This document shows positions 41,790 to 50,280 of a stretch of 64,000 nucleotides of DNA, piece after piece. The DNA is taken from assembly GCA_023460795.1 (NCBI GenBank), contig JAEWPC010000058.1, positions 92,119 through 156,118 on the forward strand, written 5' to 3'. The stretch comes from Bacillota bacterium (lineage in GTDB: Bacteria > Bacillota > Bacilli > Paenibacillales > Paenibacillaceae). Numbering within the stretch: position 1 is the stretch's first letter; every line of letters begins with the position of its first letter. A program made the translations under genes and the position numbers. Under the pieces are notes generated by a model, which was not told where the DNA came from, did no database searches, and saw only the letters and a list, made by a program, of their open reading frames with translations.

Positions 41790-42098
41790 TTAGGCATTCT
41801 CGTCTTGTTTATGGATTTTATCGAATTCTTGGCTCCTCATCTTGATGAGCTCAATCTGCGTCTTTACAAAGCCATTCCTAACAATCATAGGAATAATTCC
41901 GCATACAAGAATCAATAGTCCGAATACGAACGTTAATAGCGGGATCCTCCATATATCGCTAGGGGTCAGGTCCTCCAAGAGGGTGTTTGTGCGTATTCCC
42001 TGACCTTGGTAAGCCATAAAAATCAATATTTTCTCCAGGCCGCTGATCACGATGATGAAAATCCCGGATAAGATTAGCTTCATACTATGCTTCTGCAT
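41790..42098 (-). CDS. Two-helix membrane protein, paralogue of the gene at 58.5 kb
   Basis: About 102 aa with membrane segments LILSGIFIIVISGLEKILIF and IPLLTFVFGLLILVCGIIPM. Clearly related to the protein at 58472-58786: both have ISG-EKILIF, a short linker with QG-G, LTPS-IW and a second helix. Function unknown. ATG 42098 follows AGGAGG; the frame is open to a TTG at 42116. Just downstream of amj. Confidence 0.7.
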   Translation of the reverse strand: MQKHSMKLILSGIFIIVISGLEKILIFMAYQGQGIRTNTLLEDLTPSDIWRIPLLTFVFGLLILVCGIIPMIVRNGFVKTQIELIKMRSQEFDKIHKQDENA

Positions 42099-42112
42099 AC
42101 ATCCTCCTATTA

Positions 42113-42904
42113 TCAAATCAGCTTAACGAAATAACTGATGAAATACGACGCCGGAAGCAGCACGAATTGAGCAATCATCGTTCCTAAGAATCGGGTCGTC
42201 ATTAATAATACATAGATCTTGCCTAATTGGTTGCGGTGTTCTTCATTATTCAGAGCTTTATCGGTGATTAGACCTAATTGGGGATCGATAAAGATGGTCA
42301 GTACGATCGTCGCAATGCCGTTAATGATTCCTGACGCTTGCGATGCGGTCATACTGTGCTCCGGAAACAGATGCGCCGCATAGAGCGATGACAATACGCC
42401 AACCGTATAGAACGACGTGACCAGGATATTGAGCAGAATAAACTTTTTGGATACGCCTAGGTAACGATACTGACTAATCTTGAATCTTGGAATCCTTATA
42501 TAGTGCTTCGTATTCTTCAGTTGGCTAATGGAGACGCTTGAGATCAGCTTGGGGATTGACCCGGCGATTTCAAGGCGAGTGATGACTCGACTGGAGATTC
42601 TTATGAACGTAGGAAACAGAATGATGGCCAACAACGTCCCCACCGAGGAAGCAAGAATAATGATCCGTAAATGATTCAATAACGGAAAAGAAGCATGGTG
42701 CTTCGCATAATCGACGAACTTGGCGGACAACGGGGCTTGAATGAGATTGGCGGTTCTTGAGACCAGTACGATAATACCGGTCAGCGATAATGCCACCGCA
42801 ATCTTATTCAACCTAACACCGGCGAATCGTATGGAGTAGGACAAAGTCTCGGCGGTATGGATAATCATAGTCATCATGAAAACGATGATTAGGTTCGTGC
42901 TCAT
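42113..42904 (-). CDS. amj: Lipid II flippase Amj (YdaH/DUF2837)
   Basis: 263-aa polytopic protein with about six membrane segments. The start NLIIVFMMTMIIHTAETLSY and SIRFAGVRLNKIAVALSL, then VSRTANLIQAPL, follow the Amj/YdaH family. Amj flips the peptidoglycan precursor lipid II across the membrane as an alternative to MurJ in Bacillus subtilis. The role is inferred from the family. Preceded 19 bp upstream by the phospholipase C-like gene. Confidence 0.87.
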   Translation of the reverse strand: MSTNLIIVFMMTMIIHTAETLSYSIRFAGVRLNKIAVALSLTGIIVLVSRTANLIQAPLSAKFVDYAKHHASFPLLNHLRIIILASSVGTLLAIILFPTFIRISSRVITRLEIAGSIPKLISSVSISQLKNTKHYIRIPRFKISQYRYLGVSKKFILLNILVTSFYTVGVLSSLYAAHLFPEHSMTASQASGIINGIATIVLTIFIDPQLGLITDKALNNEEHRNQLGKIYVLLMTTRFLGTMIAQFVLLPASYFISYFVKLI

Positions 42905-42923
42905 TCCGATGTCAACTCCGGCA

Positions 42924-43553
42924 CTATACTTTAAACCGAACTGCTCCGTAAATATGAAGTGAATCTACCGTCTCTGTTACGGACTTATTGACGTAATCTA
43001 GAACTTCGTCTAGATCGTAGATTTCCAGTGCTTCTGACCAATGTTCTGGAGGTTCTTCCGCGATATCATGATTCAGTTGCGCGACGATGTCCGGTATATA
43101 ACTCGTATAGAGCCCTTGGATATTGTTCACTTCTATTATGGGTATGTCGACAAGCTGAGGTAATTCGTAATAGCGCAATAGAATCTTGTTTAATCTCTTG
43201 AAATCTCGATATCCTTTCTCTATGGCAATGGTTCTATCTTCCTCTGCCAGAGGTCTGATGTACTTGTAATACATCGTTTCGTACCAAATATAATCTGCGA
43301 TTAGGTGACTTAAATATCCGATATAGAACGCATCATTCATGAAATCCTTGTAATCATGTATGAACCGTTGATAATGGACTCGTCGCTTTCCACTGCTAAT
43401 GATCTCTACGAAATGCGTTAAAGCTTTCGGGGCGTAAGTGGGATGTGTTAAATCCGGTGCAAGTCCGCCTAGATGGAGTCTCATTACATTGCTGCAAGAG
43501 AGACGTTGACTAATCTCATGCGTAATCGCGTAATGCATCACTCTAGAGCCCAC
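42924..43553 (-). CDS. Zinc-dependent phospholipase C-like protein
   Basis: 209-aa helical protein with a spread of metal ligands: MHYAITHEI, LGGLAPDLTH, KALTHFVEI, HYQRFIHDYKDF and YIGYLSHLIADYIWY. This matches the zinc-dependent phospholipase C/S1-P1 nuclease-like fold often annotated only as hydrolase. No signal peptide, so probably cytoplasmic. GTG 43553 follows AAAGGAGAGATCAGG. Confidence 0.75.
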   Translation of the reverse strand: MGSRVMHYAITHEISQRLSCSNVMRLHLGGLAPDLTHPTYAPKALTHFVEIISSGKRRVHYQRFIHDYKDFMNDAFYIGYLSHLIADYIWYETMYYKYIRPLAEEDRTIAIEKGYRDFKRLNKILLRYYELPQLVDIPIIEVNNIQGLYTSYIPDIVAQLNHDIAEEPPEHWSEALEIYDLDEVLDYVNKSVTETVDSLHIYGAVRFKV

Positions 43554-43660
43554 CCTGATCTCTCCTTTAACAAGCGATTCATTCGGTTAATGGAATTATA
43601 ACCCAGTGCCTCGGTAACCGCACATTAAATCCTTATAAAAAGAAACCTGAATTAACGAAA

Positions 43661-43694
43661 AGAACCCTCGAATGGAAACTCCATCCAAGGGCTC
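43661..43694 (-). terminator. Intrinsic terminator
   Basis: Leftward GAGCCCTTGGATGG / CCATTCGAGGGTTC (14 bp, three G-U) with an AGTTT loop, then TTTTCG. Ends the coiled-coil gene transcript. Confidence 0.75.
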
Positions 43695-43706
43695 ATTAGA
43701 GGACAG

Positions 43707-43943
43707 TCATTTGGGTATCAGTAAGTACTTGCCTTCCCTTAGCGATAAATACATCTCCCGATATTTGGACGCTTCTTCTCTTGCGGCAGTCACGTCTTCG
43801 GACAATAGGTTGATCATCGTATTTAATCGCTGAACTTCGGCATTCAGCCTTTGATTCTCCTGGACCTGGGAACTGTACGAGGTTTTCAGGTTAAAGTACT
43901 CTTGCTCGCTAATGAATCGGTACTTCGAAACTTGATCGGACAT
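43707..43943 (-). CDS. Small coiled-coil protein
   Basis: About 78 aa, predicted soluble; ENQRLNAEVQRLNTMINLL gives clear heptads (about 30-65). No family recognised. ATG 43943 is preferred, with GGGGAG 8 nt before; an in-frame GTG at 43952 is possible. Confidence 0.6.
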   Translation of the reverse strand: MSDQVSKYRFISEQEYFNLKTSYSSQVQENQRLNAEVQRLNTMINLLSEDVTAAREEASKYREMYLSLREGKYLLIPK

Positions 43944-44027
43944 AAGCTCCACTCCCCACCGGCTATTATATTCATAATATTCGTAAGCAGTTGAGAATTT
44001 GAGGGGGTAGCTTAGAATTAATTTTAA

Positions 44028-44444
44028 TCATGTTGGCTGTGTTGTTCTAACTAACACTACAGAGGTTGCTATTTGTCTTTCTGGGACATTCCAATAGGTC
44101 TTCAACAGTTTGTCCTTATCGTCAGAAGATACAAGATCAAAACCATTCTTCTTGTAAAATCTTATCGCCCAATCGGCTGCAGCCCATATTCCTATCAAGA
44201 TCGGTTTTTCCGTTAAGTCCATAAGGTACGTTAAGAGCTTAGTACCCATTCCGCTGTTCCGTTGATGCGTTCTTACGTACGCATGCCTTATTAAGGACAC
44301 GTCACTCCTATCCTGGATCCCCATGACACCGATGATCGTATTCTCCTCTTCATAAACCCAGAAGACTACTCCGTCGTTAATTTCACCTAATAATTCATCT
44401 AAGGACATATACGGTTCATGATACCGGTCCTCCGGTCTGATCAT
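44028..44444 (-). CDS. GNAT N-acetyltransferase, N-terminus short
   Basis: 138-aa protein of a common Bacillales GNAT type: YHEPYMSLDELLGEI, GVMGIQDRSDVSLIRHAYV, QRNSGMGTKLL and the end WNVPERQIATSVVL. Relatives carry about 25-30 more residues before the HEPYM segment (first strand and helix). Here the gene begins with a good site (ACGAGGTGTATAC) right after the ATPase gene, so it may be translated as a shortened protein. Activity is doubtful. Confidence 0.75.
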   Translation of the reverse strand: MIRPEDRYHEPYMSLDELLGEINDGVVFWVYEEENTIIGVMGIQDRSDVSLIRHAYVRTHQRNSGMGTKLLTYLMDLTEKPILIGIWAAADWAIRFYKKNGFDLVSSDDKDKLLKTYWNVPERQIATSVVLVRTTQPT

Positions 44445-44459
44445 GTATACACCTCGTAA

Positions 44460-45188
44460 CTACTCTTGTTCATCGATTATTTCTTTTAGATAAAAATCCC
44501 TATTTTCTAAAAATCTTCGCGTGACTTGATATTGATCTGTTTCCTTATAACTAATAATAGAAAGCGGATTTGTGTCGAAGTTATAAATATCAGCCAATGG
44601 ATACCCCATTAAGATAGGAGAATGTGTAGCAATGATGAATTGGGCACTCTTCTGTAATTCATGAATCATACTCAGAAATTGAATCTGCCTTTGCGGGGAT
44701 AGTGCCGCTTCCGGCTCATCCAGAAGATAAATCCCTCGCTTCCCGAATCGATTATTAAACAATGACAAGAACGATTCCCCGTGCGACTGCTGATGTAACG
44801 ACTTCCCACCGTACGCGTCATAGATGGAAGGATGCTCCGCTGCTATCTGGTCGATGTGCGAAGCGAAGTTATAAAAAGTCTCTGCTCTTAGAAAGAAGCC
44901 CTGACTCACCTTAGGCATCCATGACAATCTGATATAATCGCCTAATTGGGCATCCGAAGAATCCAATGCATATTGATTGTTACGGCTTCCGCCAGCAGTA
45001 TTAAAGCCGCATTGATAAGCAATGGCCTCTAACAGAGTAGATTTGCCTGATCCGTTCTCACCAACGAAAAAAGTAACATTACGATTCAAAGAAATCCTAC
45101 TCAACCCTCTGACAGTAGGAATGTTGAACGGATGTTGATCATGATTGTGTATTCTATCGTTCAGCTTGATGACTTCACGTAGAAACAT
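44460..45188 (-). CDS. AAA/SMC-type ATPase (COG3910-like)
   Basis: 242-aa stand-alone ATPase: Walker A GENGSGKST (43-51), signature SHGESFLSLF, Walker B YLLDEPEAALSP and the switch His in IIATHSPILM. Such proteins are common in defence and accessory loci, though many stand-alone copies have no known role. No nuclease partner is adjacent. Followed 15 bp later by the short GNAT. Confidence 0.82.
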   Translation of the reverse strand: MFLREVIKLNDRIHNHDQHPFNIPTVRGLSRISLNRNVTFFVGENGSGKSTLLEAIAYQCGFNTAGGSRNNQYALDSSDAQLGDYIRLSWMPKVSQGFFLRAETFYNFASHIDQIAAEHPSIYDAYGGKSLHQQSHGESFLSLFNNRFGKRGIYLLDEPEAALSPQRQIQFLSMIHELQKSAQFIIATHSPILMGYPLADIYNFDTNPLSIISYKETDQYQVTRRFLENRDFYLKEIIDEQE

Positions 45189-45238
45189 GAAATTCCTCCA
45201 ATTACATGTTACCTAGCTGCTCTGCCAAACCGATGTCT

Positions 45239-45694
45239 TTATTCAGGCCAAGTATCAAGATTGATTTTCCGTTCAAATTGAATTCCGAGATACTTATATT
45301 TGACTCTTATTTCTGTTATTTTCTCATCGCTTTCTACAGAGAGCCCGTAATGAATCGGCCTGGTCTTACTCAATAAAGCTTCTTGTACTTGTTTTGCACT
45401 GAGTTGTGGGGATATTACTCCCTTGTCTATGTTCATAAACTTCGCCATAGGATCTTCCTGAATTAAGCCGCTAGAAGCTAACTGACCAGAATAAACTTGA
45501 ATGAACTGTGCACTTGTAGGTTTATTACCGTTCACCCTTACATCAACGATTCTAATATCGAATTTACCCTCATTAACCAAATCCAGAGTCGCTTTAGTCC
45601 GTAGATCATTATAAGAAAAGCCTGTAGAGGATAGTGGATTCTGATTTAATAGGAAGTACACTGAAACAATGATTCCAACGATTAAGATCTGCAA
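45239..45694 (-). CDS. Membrane-anchored protein, unknown function
   Basis: About 151 aa: one N-terminal helix (ILIVGIIVSVYFLL) and an outer domain of about 130 residues (FDIRIVDVRVNGN, QVYSGQLASSG, EIRVKYKYLGIQFER). No family recognised. The frame has no ATG; TTG 45692-45694 is used, only weakly preceded by ACGAG. Lies 29 bp after the next gene upstream. Confidence 0.55.
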   Translation of the reverse strand: MQILIVGIIVSVYFLLNQNPLSSTGFSYNDLRTKATLDLVNEGKFDIRIVDVRVNGNKPTSAQFIQVYSGQLASSGLIQEDPMAKFMNIDKGVISPQLSAKQVQEALLSKTRPIHYGLSVESDEKITEIRVKYKYLGIQFERKINLDTWPE

Positions 45695-45723
45695 TATGAT
45701 TACTCGTTTTCTTTTAAAAAGTC

Positions 45724-46290
45724 CTATCTGTTAAACCCTCCCGTACGATACCGATTAATGACTTTCTCATCCCATACTTGTACTTCTATATACCTTTCCG
45801 GTCCTTGATCGCCATTGCTATTCCATTGTTGCGGAAATCCATATCGATTAATCACATCTTTAATTTCACTCTTCGTATAGACTTGCTTTCGGTAGGGTTT
45901 ATCATCAGCGTATCTCATTGTGGGGAACAAATCACCATACGTAAAACTAATCGATTCTTCTAAGAACTCTTCCCAAGGAATCACAACTACGCCTGGATTC
46001 TTATACCACGACGAGAGCCACTCGCACGGTTCCAGTGTCATGTAGTGCGGATAGGTATTGCGCGGTTTCCCGCCTTTTGCCTTAAATTGTTCGCGTGCTT
46101 TGAATTCCAATTCTCTTCTGATGCTCATATATTCGTTGGACCGTTGACTTGCGAAAGTTCTTCCGTCTTTCTGAATTCGCCTCGAAACCTGTTCAGCTTC
46201 TTCAATTGGGAGTTTGGATAAGTTTACAAACGGTCCAATGTCTCTATCGAAGTAATGATAGCAATTGAATGTCAGATATAGGGATTCCAT
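45724..46290 (-). CDS. Unknown protein related to the N-domain at 50.3 kb
   Basis: About 188-aa soluble protein: AKGGKPRNTYPHYMTLEPCEWL, VVVIPWEEFLEESISFTYGD and GPERYIEVQVWD. Alignment by eye with the gene at 50281-51054 shows the same order: KGG-P, YP-Y, W, IP..F, SFT, then ..E.QIW. So they share a domain. Function unknown. ATG 46290 follows GGGAGGTCGT and lies within the end of the VOC gene. Confidence 0.6.
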   Translation of the reverse strand: MESLYLTFNCYHYFDRDIGPFVNLSKLPIEEAEQVSRRIQKDGRTFASQRSNEYMSIRRELEFKAREQFKAKGGKPRNTYPHYMTLEPCEWLSSWYKNPGVVVIPWEEFLEESISFTYGDLFPTMRYADDKPYRKQVYTKSEIKDVINRYGFPQQWNSNGDQGPERYIEVQVWDEKVINRYRTGGFNR

Positions 46291-46682
46291 ACGACCTCCC
46301 ATAGATGTCCGTCCGGATCTTGAAAGTAACCCGAATATCCACCCCAGAAAGTGTCGTGTGCTGGTACTGTTATGGTGGCGCCGGCGCTCTTCGCTTGTTC
46401 CATTACGGAATCAACTTCATCTTTGCTTCCAACATTATGGCCAATCGTGAACTCTGTGGGACTTGTCACGGTTTGATCAAGCTTGGTATCGAACGCAATA
46501 TCTTTACGCTGCCAAATTGCCATTCTTAGACCTGATTGCAAGTCGAAGAATGCCACAGCACCATGTTCGAATTCAGTACCTACTATTCCTTCCGTCGGAA
46601 AACCAAGGCCATCTCGATAAAAATGCAATGACCGTTCTAGATCATCTACACCCAAAGTCAGAACAGTTATTTTTGGCTTCAT
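46272..46682 (-). CDS. VOC-family (glyoxalase-like) protein
   Basis: 136 aa with the two-repeat VOC layout: TVLTLGVDDLERSLHFYRDGLGF, then YSGYFQDPDGHLWEVVWNP. Metal ligand candidates are in the second repeat (Glu of HLWEVV). Members include lyases and drug-binding proteins; substrate unknown. ATG 46682 follows AAGGCAGAA. Overlaps the next gene by 19 bp. Confidence 0.83.
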   Translation of the reverse strand: MKPKITVLTLGVDDLERSLHFYRDGLGFPTEGIVGTEFEHGAVAFFDLQSGLRMAIWQRKDIAFDTKLDQTVTSPTEFTIGHNVGSKDEVDSVMEQAKSAGATITVPAHDTFWGGYSGYFQDPDGHLWEVVWNPYI

Positions 46683-46689
46683 TTCTGCC

Positions 46690-47091
46690 TTAACCCCCAA
46701 ACAATATATCCATTATGGTTCCGAGCTGCCCGGACTTCTTACCGTTCAATATGGATGGATTATAGATCTCTACGAAACCACAGTTGTAGCAGGATACAAA
46801 TAGAAAATGATTATGTTGGATATCGAATACTTTACTGAAACCTGTGCCTGTCATCGCTACTTCTTTAGTCATGCACTCCGTATGACTGCATCGAGAGCAT
46901 TTGAAGTTATTGATGATCATGTCAGTTGCACTCAATTCTTCATTATTCGTATCTTGGTCGGTTTCAAAGTACCATGCAGGCTTATCATCTTCCAAATCTG
47001 TCTCGGTAACATTATCTATCCGTTGATTGCATTTGGGGCATTCGCCATTAGTTATTTCGATTTGGTTATGGCACCATGGACATTCAATCAT
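46690..47091 (-). CDS. Zinc-ribbon protein
   Basis: About 133 aa with two Cys4-type metal sites: CPWCHNQ…CPKC (N-terminus) and CSRCSHTEC…CYNCGFVEIY. The second half resembles the COG3478 nucleic-acid-binding zinc-ribbon proteins. ATG 47091 has GGAG 8 nt upstream. Co-directional with the VOC gene, 7 bp apart. Confidence 0.75.
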   Translation of the reverse strand: MIECPWCHNQIEITNGECPKCNQRIDNVTETDLEDDKPAWYFETDQDTNNEELSATDMIINNFKCSRCSHTECMTKEVAMTGTGFSKVFDIQHNHFLFVSCYNCGFVEIYNPSILNGKKSGQLGTIMDILFGG

Positions 47092-47113
47092 TATATCCAC
47101 TCCATTCTTAAAA

Positions 47114-47371
47114 TCAGATTTTTAGTACTTCTAGCATTTGCCTAATAATCACTACAATAAATATCAATACAAACAATATGACTATCAACTTCGTTATTAA
47201 TCTTATGGGTTTCGGGAAATGGTCTAAGCGCTTAGGAGCTTGAAAGCCATTTACAGAATCATAATGCTTTAAGACATCATTAAATCCTTCTCTTTCGAGC
47301 AGCTCATCTCTCGTAACCAGTTGGGTCGTATGAATGGTTTTGTCATTATATGGATTATTGCTGTCGTCCAT
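47114..47371 (-). CDS. Small tail-anchored membrane protein
   Basis: 85 aa: a polar N-terminus of about 55 residues and a single C-terminal helix (LITKLIVILFVLIFIVVII). No family recognised. ATG 47371 follows GGGGAGATGAA. Confidence 0.6.
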   Translation of the reverse strand: MDDSNNPYNDKTIHTTQLVTRDELLEREGFNDVLKHYDSVNGFQAPKRLDHFPKPIRLITKLIVILFVLIFIVVIIRQMLEVLKI

Positions 47372-47433
47372 TTCATCTCCCCTATTCACCAACTAAAGGT
47401 TCCTATCATTCATAAGTTTCATCCTCTAACTAT

Positions 47434-48000
47434 TTACAAATTGAATTCCTCTTTAATAAGGACTGCAACTTCCTCAGCACTCAGATTTGTATTATTAATT
47501 CTCAGATAGTTTTCTCTTGAAATTTCACCTGGATTTGAGTTTAATCTGTGATTTTCCATGGTTGATAATAGATCTCTTTCAGATTGTTCAACATTTCTTT
47601 TGGTTGGTTTTTGATCAAGTCTGTAGGGGGTTTTGTTTCTCTTTAATCGTTCTTCAACATCTGATTCTAATTCAACAAAATAAACTTCGGCACCTTTGGA
47701 TTCAAAAATATCGCATGTTTGTCTCACAAAGTCCCAATCGCTTTGTAGATCAAATCCCCAGACATAAGTGAATATAAGTCCATCATGTTCGCTATTGGCG
47801 AAAGATTCAAAAAATTCTTTTCGTAAAAGATTAGCCAGCCTCCACGTTTCGCTCCCGAAACCAAAATAAGGATGAAACAGCTCAATGGACATGTGATTAT
47901 GAAATAATTTCAATTCAGTAATCTTAGTTAATTCATGGCCGACTGTCATCTTGCCGACTGCTTGAGGTCCGAATATTAGTATGAATTTGATAATAATCAC
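47434..48000 (-). CDS. P-loop kinase-like protein
   Basis: 188-aa nucleotide-binding protein: IFGPQAVGKMTVGHEL (P-loop), HNHMSIELFHPYFGF, VYFVELESDVEERLKRN. It looks like the shikimate-kinase/zeta-toxin-like AAA group found singly in many Bacillales; substrate unknown. The only upstream start is GTG 48000, yet GGAGA is just one base from it; an ATT two codons downstream would be better spaced. Confidence 0.75.
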   Translation of the reverse strand: MIIIKFILIFGPQAVGKMTVGHELTKITELKLFHNHMSIELFHPYFGFGSETWRLANLLRKEFFESFANSEHDGLIFTYVWGFDLQSDWDFVRQTCDIFESKGAEVYFVELESDVEERLKRNKTPYRLDQKPTKRNVEQSERDLLSTMENHRLNSNPGEISRENYLRINNTNLSAEEVAVLIKEEFNL

Positions 48001-48048
48001 TCTCCGTTGGCTGCAACTTCTGACTCGTATTATGGACCACCCTCAGCA

Positions 48049-48516
48049 TTAACTTTCATTAGAAAATTGATATTCATATATTCTTGTTTCATCACCGCTT
48101 ATTGAATATCCCTTACCTATGTACTTCCAATTTGTTCTTTCATAATACTTAGTCAGGTCTGTACAGAGGTATAACGCTTTGAAGCCTTTCCTTCGACTCT
48201 CTCCAATTGCATGAGTTTGCAAGAGATCTCCTATTTTCCTTCCTCTTTCTTCAGGATTAACATAGAGACACGCAAACCATGGACTTAAATCCTGCCTACT
48301 ATTTAGATCACTTCGGAGCAGCGCATAGGATCCAATAATCTTGTTATCCTCAATGGCCAGATAGAATCTAGGGATTTCACTATCTGTATTGCAAGATTGA
48401 GTAATGCAGTCTCTATAGAAAATGTAATTGGAGCTCGATCCCCATTGAGACCAGAAGTAATTCACCGCATCCTCCAGCAGCTCTTTCTCATCACGAATAT
48501 CAATGACCTGTATCAT
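48049..48516 (-). CDS. GNAT N-acetyltransferase
   Basis: 155-aa enzyme: IIGSYALLRSDLNSRQDLSPW, CLYVNPEERGRKIGDLLQTH with the acetyl-CoA loop, LYLCTDLTKYYERTNWKYIG. A type common in Bacillales. Substrate unknown. Confidence 0.85.
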   Translation of the reverse strand: MIQVIDIRDEKELLEDAVNYFWSQWGSSSNYIFYRDCITQSCNTDSEIPRFYLAIEDNKIIGSYALLRSDLNSRQDLSPWFACLYVNPEERGRKIGDLLQTHAIGESRRKGFKALYLCTDLTKYYERTNWKYIGKGYSISGDETRIYEYQFSNES

Positions 48517-48526
48517 CTTGATTCTC

Positions 48527-48808
48527 CTAAGAATTATATCTCTTGTTACTTACCCATACTCTATAAATCATCCTACCGTCTATATATTCAACATCACAAT
48601 GAACATCATGTTTATATTCATGTATTGTATTGGATCGTACGAGTTCAAACAGTAATGCATATGCTAATTTAGGATCGCTACTCTTATATCCGTCATACTG
48701 GTGCCCGATCTGATTATATGCATCACTATAGACCCACTCATGCGCCTCTCGTACCGTATCAAACTCCATCTCATCAACAAACCAGTTCTTAATATGATCG
48801 GGATTCAT
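48527..48808 (-). CDS. Small soluble protein, unknown
   Basis: 93 aa: EFDTVREAHEWVYSDAYNQIG, then VEYIDGRMIYRVWVS. No family recognised. Spaced 10 bp from the GNAT downstream, so probably the same transcript. Confidence 0.55.
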   Translation of the reverse strand: MNPDHIKNWFVDEMEFDTVREAHEWVYSDAYNQIGHQYDGYKSSDPKLAYALLFELVRSNTIHEYKHDVHCDVEYIDGRMIYRVWVSNKRYNS

Positions 48809-48823
48809 CTTTACACCTCTCCG

Positions 48824-49099
48824 TTATGGTCCAGTTCCATTTGATGTTACACGCCAACCAAGATCATTTTTCTTAACGTATATGAAAGGTGTATTTAATC
48901 CTTCAACAACATATAAGTCGCCATAACTTGGATCATCTTTAATTCTTCCTTCTTGAACTGAATGACTGAAAGCCTTTATAGGATGAAAGGTAAAAAATAA
49001 GTGCTTTCGAACTGCAATTTCAGCGGAGGGTGAAGGAAAGAATACTATGTAAATAATGAGAAGTGCCGAGATAATGATCCATAGATTTTTCTTCCTCAT
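48824..49099 (-). CDS. Small membrane-anchored protein, unknown
   Basis: 91 aa: N-terminal helix LWIIISALLIIYIVFF and an outer part (DLYVVEGLNTPFIYVKKND). No family recognised. 15 bp upstream of the preceding entry's start. Confidence 0.55.
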   Translation of the reverse strand: MRKKNLWIIISALLIIYIVFFPSPSAEIAVRKHLFFTFHPIKAFSHSVQEGRIKDDPSYGDLYVVEGLNTPFIYVKKNDLGWRVTSNGTGP

Positions 49100-49129
49100 G
49101 TTCTACTCCTAATTTGTTTAATATTTGCT

Positions 49130-49294
49130 CTATTTATTGGGTTCGTTTCTGTTGAAGTTCCTTAGATCTTTAATGATCAAATCAAGCCTATTTATTATTC
49201 TTTCATCGTTCTTCGTTCTGTTTCTCAATTCATGATGTATTGAAGCCAATCCAATGATGACCAAGATCATAAACAAAACAATAACAAATAGCAT
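49130..49294 (-). CDS. 54-aa single-helix membrane protein
   Basis: Short gene with ATG 49294 after GGTGAAGTC. The protein is LFVIVLFMILVIIGLASI (membrane) followed by a charged tail with RLDLIIKDLRN. It ends at TAG 49130. No family recognised; similar one-helix proteins accompany other accessory genes here. Confidence 0.5.
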   Translation of the reverse strand: MLFVIVLFMILVIIGLASIHHELRNRTKNDERIINRLDLIIKDLRNFNRNEPNK

Positions 49295-49340
49295 GACTTC
49301 ACCATCCGAAATAATAATGTGATTATATTGGTTTCCACGC

Positions 49341-49817
49341 TTATAATTTCAGTCTTTCTAATTGATGGTCCTCGATTAGATCAATCGTTCTTCTGTTATT
49401 TACATACTCTAGTATTTGTTTCGAGATATTCGGTATTAATAGAATCGATTCTAACTCATCTACTGGGACCCACTTAACAGCGACTTGGTGAGGATCTGGT
49501 TGACGAGGAAGTTTGGGGTTGGAGTCATTGATTAATCTACATTCGAAAATGAGATGTAAACCATGCCTCTCACTTACATTATAGTCGCCGGACTGTTTAT
49601 GAGGTGCAAACTCATATACTAGTGCTAGTTTGCCGACTTCGACTTCTGCATTGGTTTCTTCATATACTTCGCGAATAACACCCTCAACAATGGTTTCTCC
49701 CGGCTCTAGTCCTCCACCTGGTAAATTGTAATGAATTCCATTGTCATCATACTCAACTAATAGAACTGAGTTCTCTTTGATTAATAATCCAGTACACCTA
49801 ACTCTGACATGTGGCAC
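49341..49817 (-). CDS. Nudix hydrolase
   Basis: 158 aa with the Nudix box starting GGGLEPGETIVEGVIRE and continuing VYEET, where the catalytic Glu pair is intact. It hydrolyses nucleoside diphosphate derivatives; substrate unknown. Starts MPHVRVRCTGLLI with ATG 49817 after AGGTGTTCCC. Confidence 0.87.
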   Translation of the reverse strand: MPHVRVRCTGLLIKENSVLLVEYDDNGIHYNLPGGGLEPGETIVEGVIREVYEETNAEVEVGKLALVYEFAPHKQSGDYNVSERHGLHLIFECRLINDSNPKLPRQPDPHQVAVKWVPVDELESILLIPNISKQILEYVNNRRTIDLIEDHQLERLKL

Positions 49818-49881
49818 GGGAACACCTCTTGTTAATATGAGTTGAGTTTGCCTTACGTCATTGCCACTTCATTTCACTCTT

Positions 49882-50250
49882 TTACTCCAGGTTATATTCA
49901 TAGAAAATAATTCTGTTTCCAAACGGATCAATTACACAACATTCCTCACTTCCCCATGGGGTATTTTCCAATCCAGGCTTTGAATAATTGTAATGCTTAT
50001 TCATTAGATTCCTTTGAAGCTCTTTAATCCCTGTTACCTCAATTCTAATCGCTGCACCTGGACTGCAGTCGCCATAATGTTCGCTTAAATGTATCTTTAG
50101 ATCGTTTTTAGATATTTGAATATACAACGGCAGATCCGGCTCAAATCGATGTTCCCAATCGACAGTAAATTCTAGGTAGTCTACGTAAAACTCTCTTGCC
50201 TTATTAATATCGAACATTCGAAGTATAGGAACTATCTCTTTAAGGTTCAT
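49882..50250 (-). CDS. Glyoxalase/bleomycin-resistance-like protein
   Basis: 122 aa of the VOC fold: PILRMFDINKAREFYVDYL, VDWEHRFEPDLPLYIQI, HLSEHYGDCSPGAA, and VIDPFGNRIIFYE. This order matches the bleomycin-binding Ble-like branch, which sequesters the drug as a dimer. Resistance is not demonstrated. AGGTTAAC precedes the ATG. Confidence 0.82.
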   Translation of the reverse strand: MNLKEIVPILRMFDINKAREFYVDYLEFTVDWEHRFEPDLPLYIQISKNDLKIHLSEHYGDCSPGAAIRIEVTGIKELQRNLMNKHYNYSKPGLENTPWGSEECCVIDPFGNRIIFYEYNLE

Positions 50251-50280
50251 AAGTTAACCTCCAATTTTTTATAAATCTAA

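Noticed and set aside
44460..45188. Anti-phage ATPase-nuclease system
   Set aside because: The stand-alone AAA/SMC-type ATPase has no nuclease or effector neighbour, only a GNAT and unknown anchored proteins.
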